Assembly (NCBI GenBank): GCA_028723525.1
Contig: JAQYET010000069.1
Coordinates: 62,001 to 126,000, forward strand
Length of the DNA stretch: 64,000 nt
Direction: 5' to 3'
Source of the DNA: Prevotellaceae bacterium
GTDB taxonomy: Bacteria > Bacteroidota > Bacteroidia > Bacteroidales > Bacteroidaceae
Shown here: piece by piece, positions 62,134 to 64,000 of the stretch
How positions within the stretch are numbered: the stretch's first letter is position 1
Layout of the letters: each line of letters begins with the position of its first letter
The notes under the pieces: model-generated
The model's database searches: none
What the model was told of the DNA's origin: nothing
What the model saw: only the letters and a program-made list of their open reading frames with translations
Translations under genes and position numbers: made by a program

Positions 62134-63026
62134 AGCGTGAAATATCCGTTTTGATATCTGTTTTCAACTGCCGATGCCGAGATTTGGTGGAGTCTCTGCA
62201 TCGGCAGTTGCGCGTTATGGCTGTGGAATATGAGATACTCGTTGCTGATGACGGATCTACCGACGACGAAACAATCAGCGAAAACAGGAGTATCAGCTCT
62301 TTGGAGAACGTTAAACTCATCGAACGAGGCTTCAATTCGGGGCGTTCAAAGATAAAGAACTTTCTTGCGAGAGAGGCCCGATACGGAAATCTCTTGTTTC
62401 TTGACGGCGACATGAGTCTAAGGAAAGACGACTTCATCGAAAACTATCTCAGTCAAGACTCACCAGTAATCTACGGCGGTTACGACATCATCCATGACGA
62501 CGAAACACTCATGTCGAACCTAAGATACAGATATGAACGCTCGTCGAAGGGGAACCACTGCGCCGCAATACGCAACCAACGACCCTATCAAAACTTCCAC
62601 ACAAGCAATTTCATGACCACAAAAGACGTTATGCTGCGCTTCCCTTTCGACGAGCGTTTCAGGCATTACGGCTACGAAGACGTGCTCTGGGGCAAGACAC
62701 TACGCGACAACGGCATAGTCATAAAGCACATAGACAACCCTCTGACCTTCGCCGACTTCGAGACAAACAGGCAGTTCGTGAGCAAGACAGAGGAAGCAAT
62801 GCACACCCTGAGAACATTCTCCGACGAACTAAAAGGCTATTCCTCACTGCTTGATTACGAAAAAAAGATAAGCACGTTGCGCCTCACTCCGCTAATGCGA
62901 ATTATCCATAAAATTCTGCATAAACCGTTATTACGCAACTTGGAAAGCAATAATCCGAGTATTTTAAAGTTTAATATATACAAACTCCTTTACTTTATAA
63001 GCGAAGGAAAGCGAAACATCAAATAA
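62130..63026 (+). CDS. Family 2 glycosyltransferase
   Basis: 298 residues. The GT-A fold opens with [19 protein letters not shown], has the donor motif [11 protein letters not shown], a D-x-D-like [15 protein letters not shown], and the C-terminal [20 protein letters not shown] block of the galactosyltransferase type. It probably acts on a surface polysaccharide or lipid. It sits between rdgB (4-bp overlap) and porZ, and T9SS cargo attachment needs a special lipopolysaccharide, but a link to that pathway is only suggested by position. Confidence 0.87.
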   Translation: MKREISVLISVFNCRCRDLVESLHRQLRVMAVEYEILVADDGSTDDETISENRSISSLENVKLIERGFNSGRSKIKNFLAREARYGNLLFLDGDMSLRKDDFIENYLSQDSPVIYGGYDIIHDDETLMSNLRYRYERSSKGNHCAAIRNQRPYQNFHTSNFMTTKDVMLRFPFDERFRHYGYEDVLWGKTLRDNGIVIKHIDNPLTFADFETNRQFVSKTEEAMHTLRTFSDELKGYSSLLDYEKKISTLRLTPLMRIIHKILHKPLLRNLESNNPSILKFNIYKLLYFISEGKRNIK

Positions 63027-63045
63027 CGTGCAAAACAAGTTTTCT

Positions 63046-64000
63046 ATGAAGAAATACATATCATTGGTTGTCGGGATGATTGTATCGGCAACAGCAACGG
63101 CTGCGAGCGTAGGGCAGTGGAACGCTTACATGGCATACAGTAAAATCACAGATATAGAGCCGTCGGGCAACAAGGTTTACGTGCTTGCAAGCGACAACCT
63201 CTTCGCCTACAACCCAAACGACAACAGCATCGAGACATACGACAAACTGAACTCGCTCTCCGACACCGGCATTTCATACATAGCGTGGTGTAAGGCAGCG
63301 AAGAAACTCGTAATCGTTTACAGCAATCAGAACATCGACCTCGTGCATAACGACGGTACGGTGGAGAACAACAGCAGCTTCTACAGCAAGATAATGACCG
63401 AGAGCAAGAAAGTTTTCTGCCTCATCATCAGCGGCAAATATGCTTATCTCGGCACCGCTTTCGGCATCGTGAAACTTGATGTTGAGAAGAATGAGATAAG
63501 TGCAACCTACAACATCGGGCACAAAGTGGATAAAATTGAGGTTACGAACAACATCATATTCTGCGCAACAGAGGTTGGAATAAGGCGCGGCGACATGAGT
63601 GAAAACCTGCTCGACCCCAACAAATGGACAACAGCGAAGAAAGGAGAAAAGCCAACTTTCAAGGATGACAACGCCATAACGAAAAGCACAGAGCAGGGAT
63701 ATACCGAACTGATTGCCTACGACGAGAAGAACAAATGCTACTGGAGCACGCAGAAAGACGGTAAACTGCAGTCGTGGAAACTCGACAACGAGGGCAACAG
63801 AACTATCACTGCAAGTGGCATTTTGCCCGATGGACCTACCTACAACTACTTCACCACGATGCGGTTCTACGGCGACAAACTGTATAGTTGCGGCGGAAGT
63901 TTCACGCGTTGGAGCGACTACAACCGCCCCGGCTGCATACAGACATTCGACGGAAAGGAATGGTTCAACTATGAAGACAACCTCGGAGAGAAGACAGGAG
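63046..64000 (+). CDS. porZ: PorZ-like T9SS component (3' end outside window)
   Basis: The frame is open from the ATG at 63046 to the edge, 318 codons visible of about 750-800 expected. A signal peptide (MKKYISLVVGMIVSATATAA) is followed by the PorZ opening: VGQWNAYMAYSKITDIEPSG, KVYVLASDNLFAYNPNDN, YDKLNSLSDTGISYIAW, AKKLVIVYSNQNIDLV and YLGTAFGIVKLDVEKNEIS, the first blades of the two-propeller N-terminal region. PorZ belongs to the T9SS attachment complex at the cell surface and helps deliver A-LPS for cargo anchoring. This fits the four T9SS-tail proteins in the left part of the window. Confidence 0.85.
   Translation, partial: MKKYISLVVGMIVSATATAASVGQWNAYMAYSKITDIEPSGNKVYVLASDNLFAYNPNDNSIETYDKLNSLSDTGISYIAWCKAAKKLVIVYSNQNIDLVHNDGTVENNSSFYSKIMTESKKVFCLIISGKYAYLGTAFGIVKLDVEKNEISATYNIGHKVDKIEVTNNIIFCATEVGIRRGDMSENLLDPNKWTTAKKGEKPTFKDDNAITKSTEQGYTELIAYDEKNKCYWSTQKDGKLQSWKLDNEGNRTITASGILPDGPTYNYFTTMRFYGDKLYSCGGSFTRWSDYNRPGCIQTFDGKEWFNYEDNLGEKTG

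Overview
The window looks like a chromosomal stretch from a Bacteroidales bacterium, most likely Prevotella-like. The supporting signs are: promoters of the Bacteroidetes type (TTTG, 19-20 bp, TAnnTTTG); several secreted proteins ending in a type IX secretion (T9SS) C-terminal sorting tail of the form GIYIxNGKKFxVK; a PorZ homologue; a three-subunit fumarate reductase; an HU gene followed by a 'smalltalk' micro-gene; and standard Bacteroidetes neighbourhoods (dapB-lepB-wbqC, mnmG-apt-uvrC, dtd-mazG-deoC, leuS-yitT-rdgB-porZ). I saw no tRNA, rRNA, CRISPR, transposase or phage gene.

Layout. 1-6.7 kb (minus): exported proteins, including a giant multidomain T9SS cargo cut by the left edge. 6.8-11.3 kb: tRNA modification (tcdA), HU plus smalltalk, and the anaerobic ribonucleotide reductase pair nrdD-nrdG. 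11.3-19.2 kb: a membrane-anchored TPR/AraC regulator diverging from two T9SS cargo genes, one of them a paralogue of the gene at the left edge. 19.2-27.7 kb (minus): a nucleobase uptake cluster (uracil permease, DUF5020 outer-membrane channel, purine permease), then wbqC, two signal peptidase genes, dapB and serB. 27.8-32.4 kb: a THUMP-like methyltransferase, a DEAD-box helicase, a LOG protein and a GNAT acetyltransferase. 32.4-36 kb (minus): frdC-frdA-frdB. 36.3-43 kb (plus): mnmG, apt, uvrC, dtd, a MazG-like protein and deoC; two parS-like centromere sites flank apt. 43-53 kb: polyprenyl synthase and polA (divergent), a CapA-like lipoprotein, an odd beta-propeller with a zinc ribbon, and mutS. 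53-57 kb (minus): lgt, ychF, an AT-rich AbiEii-type toxin-antitoxin pair, and a radical SAM protein coupled to a small Cys-motif membrane protein. 57.5-64 kb (plus): leuS, yitT, rdgB, a GT2 glycosyltransferase and porZ, which is cut by the right edge.

The most striking non-coding signal is a family of five intergenic elements. Each is exactly 85 bp and consists of four 19-bp odd-centred palindromes (consensus GYAAWWTCGSCGAWWTTRC) separated by 3-bp linkers, so the pitch is exactly 22 bp. The elements lie at 4705-4789, 26330-26414, 40910-40994, 49996-50080 and 57282-57366. All are between transcription units, about 80-170 bp upstream of a predicted promoter. I know of no named element with this architecture.

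The other leading signals are the paired parS sites (origin-proximal segregation), the radical SAM / CxxxCxxC small-protein pair, and a promoter-plus-terminator unit without a gene at 56973-57171, which may encode a small RNA. All functional calls rest on reading motifs by eye; no database search was run.
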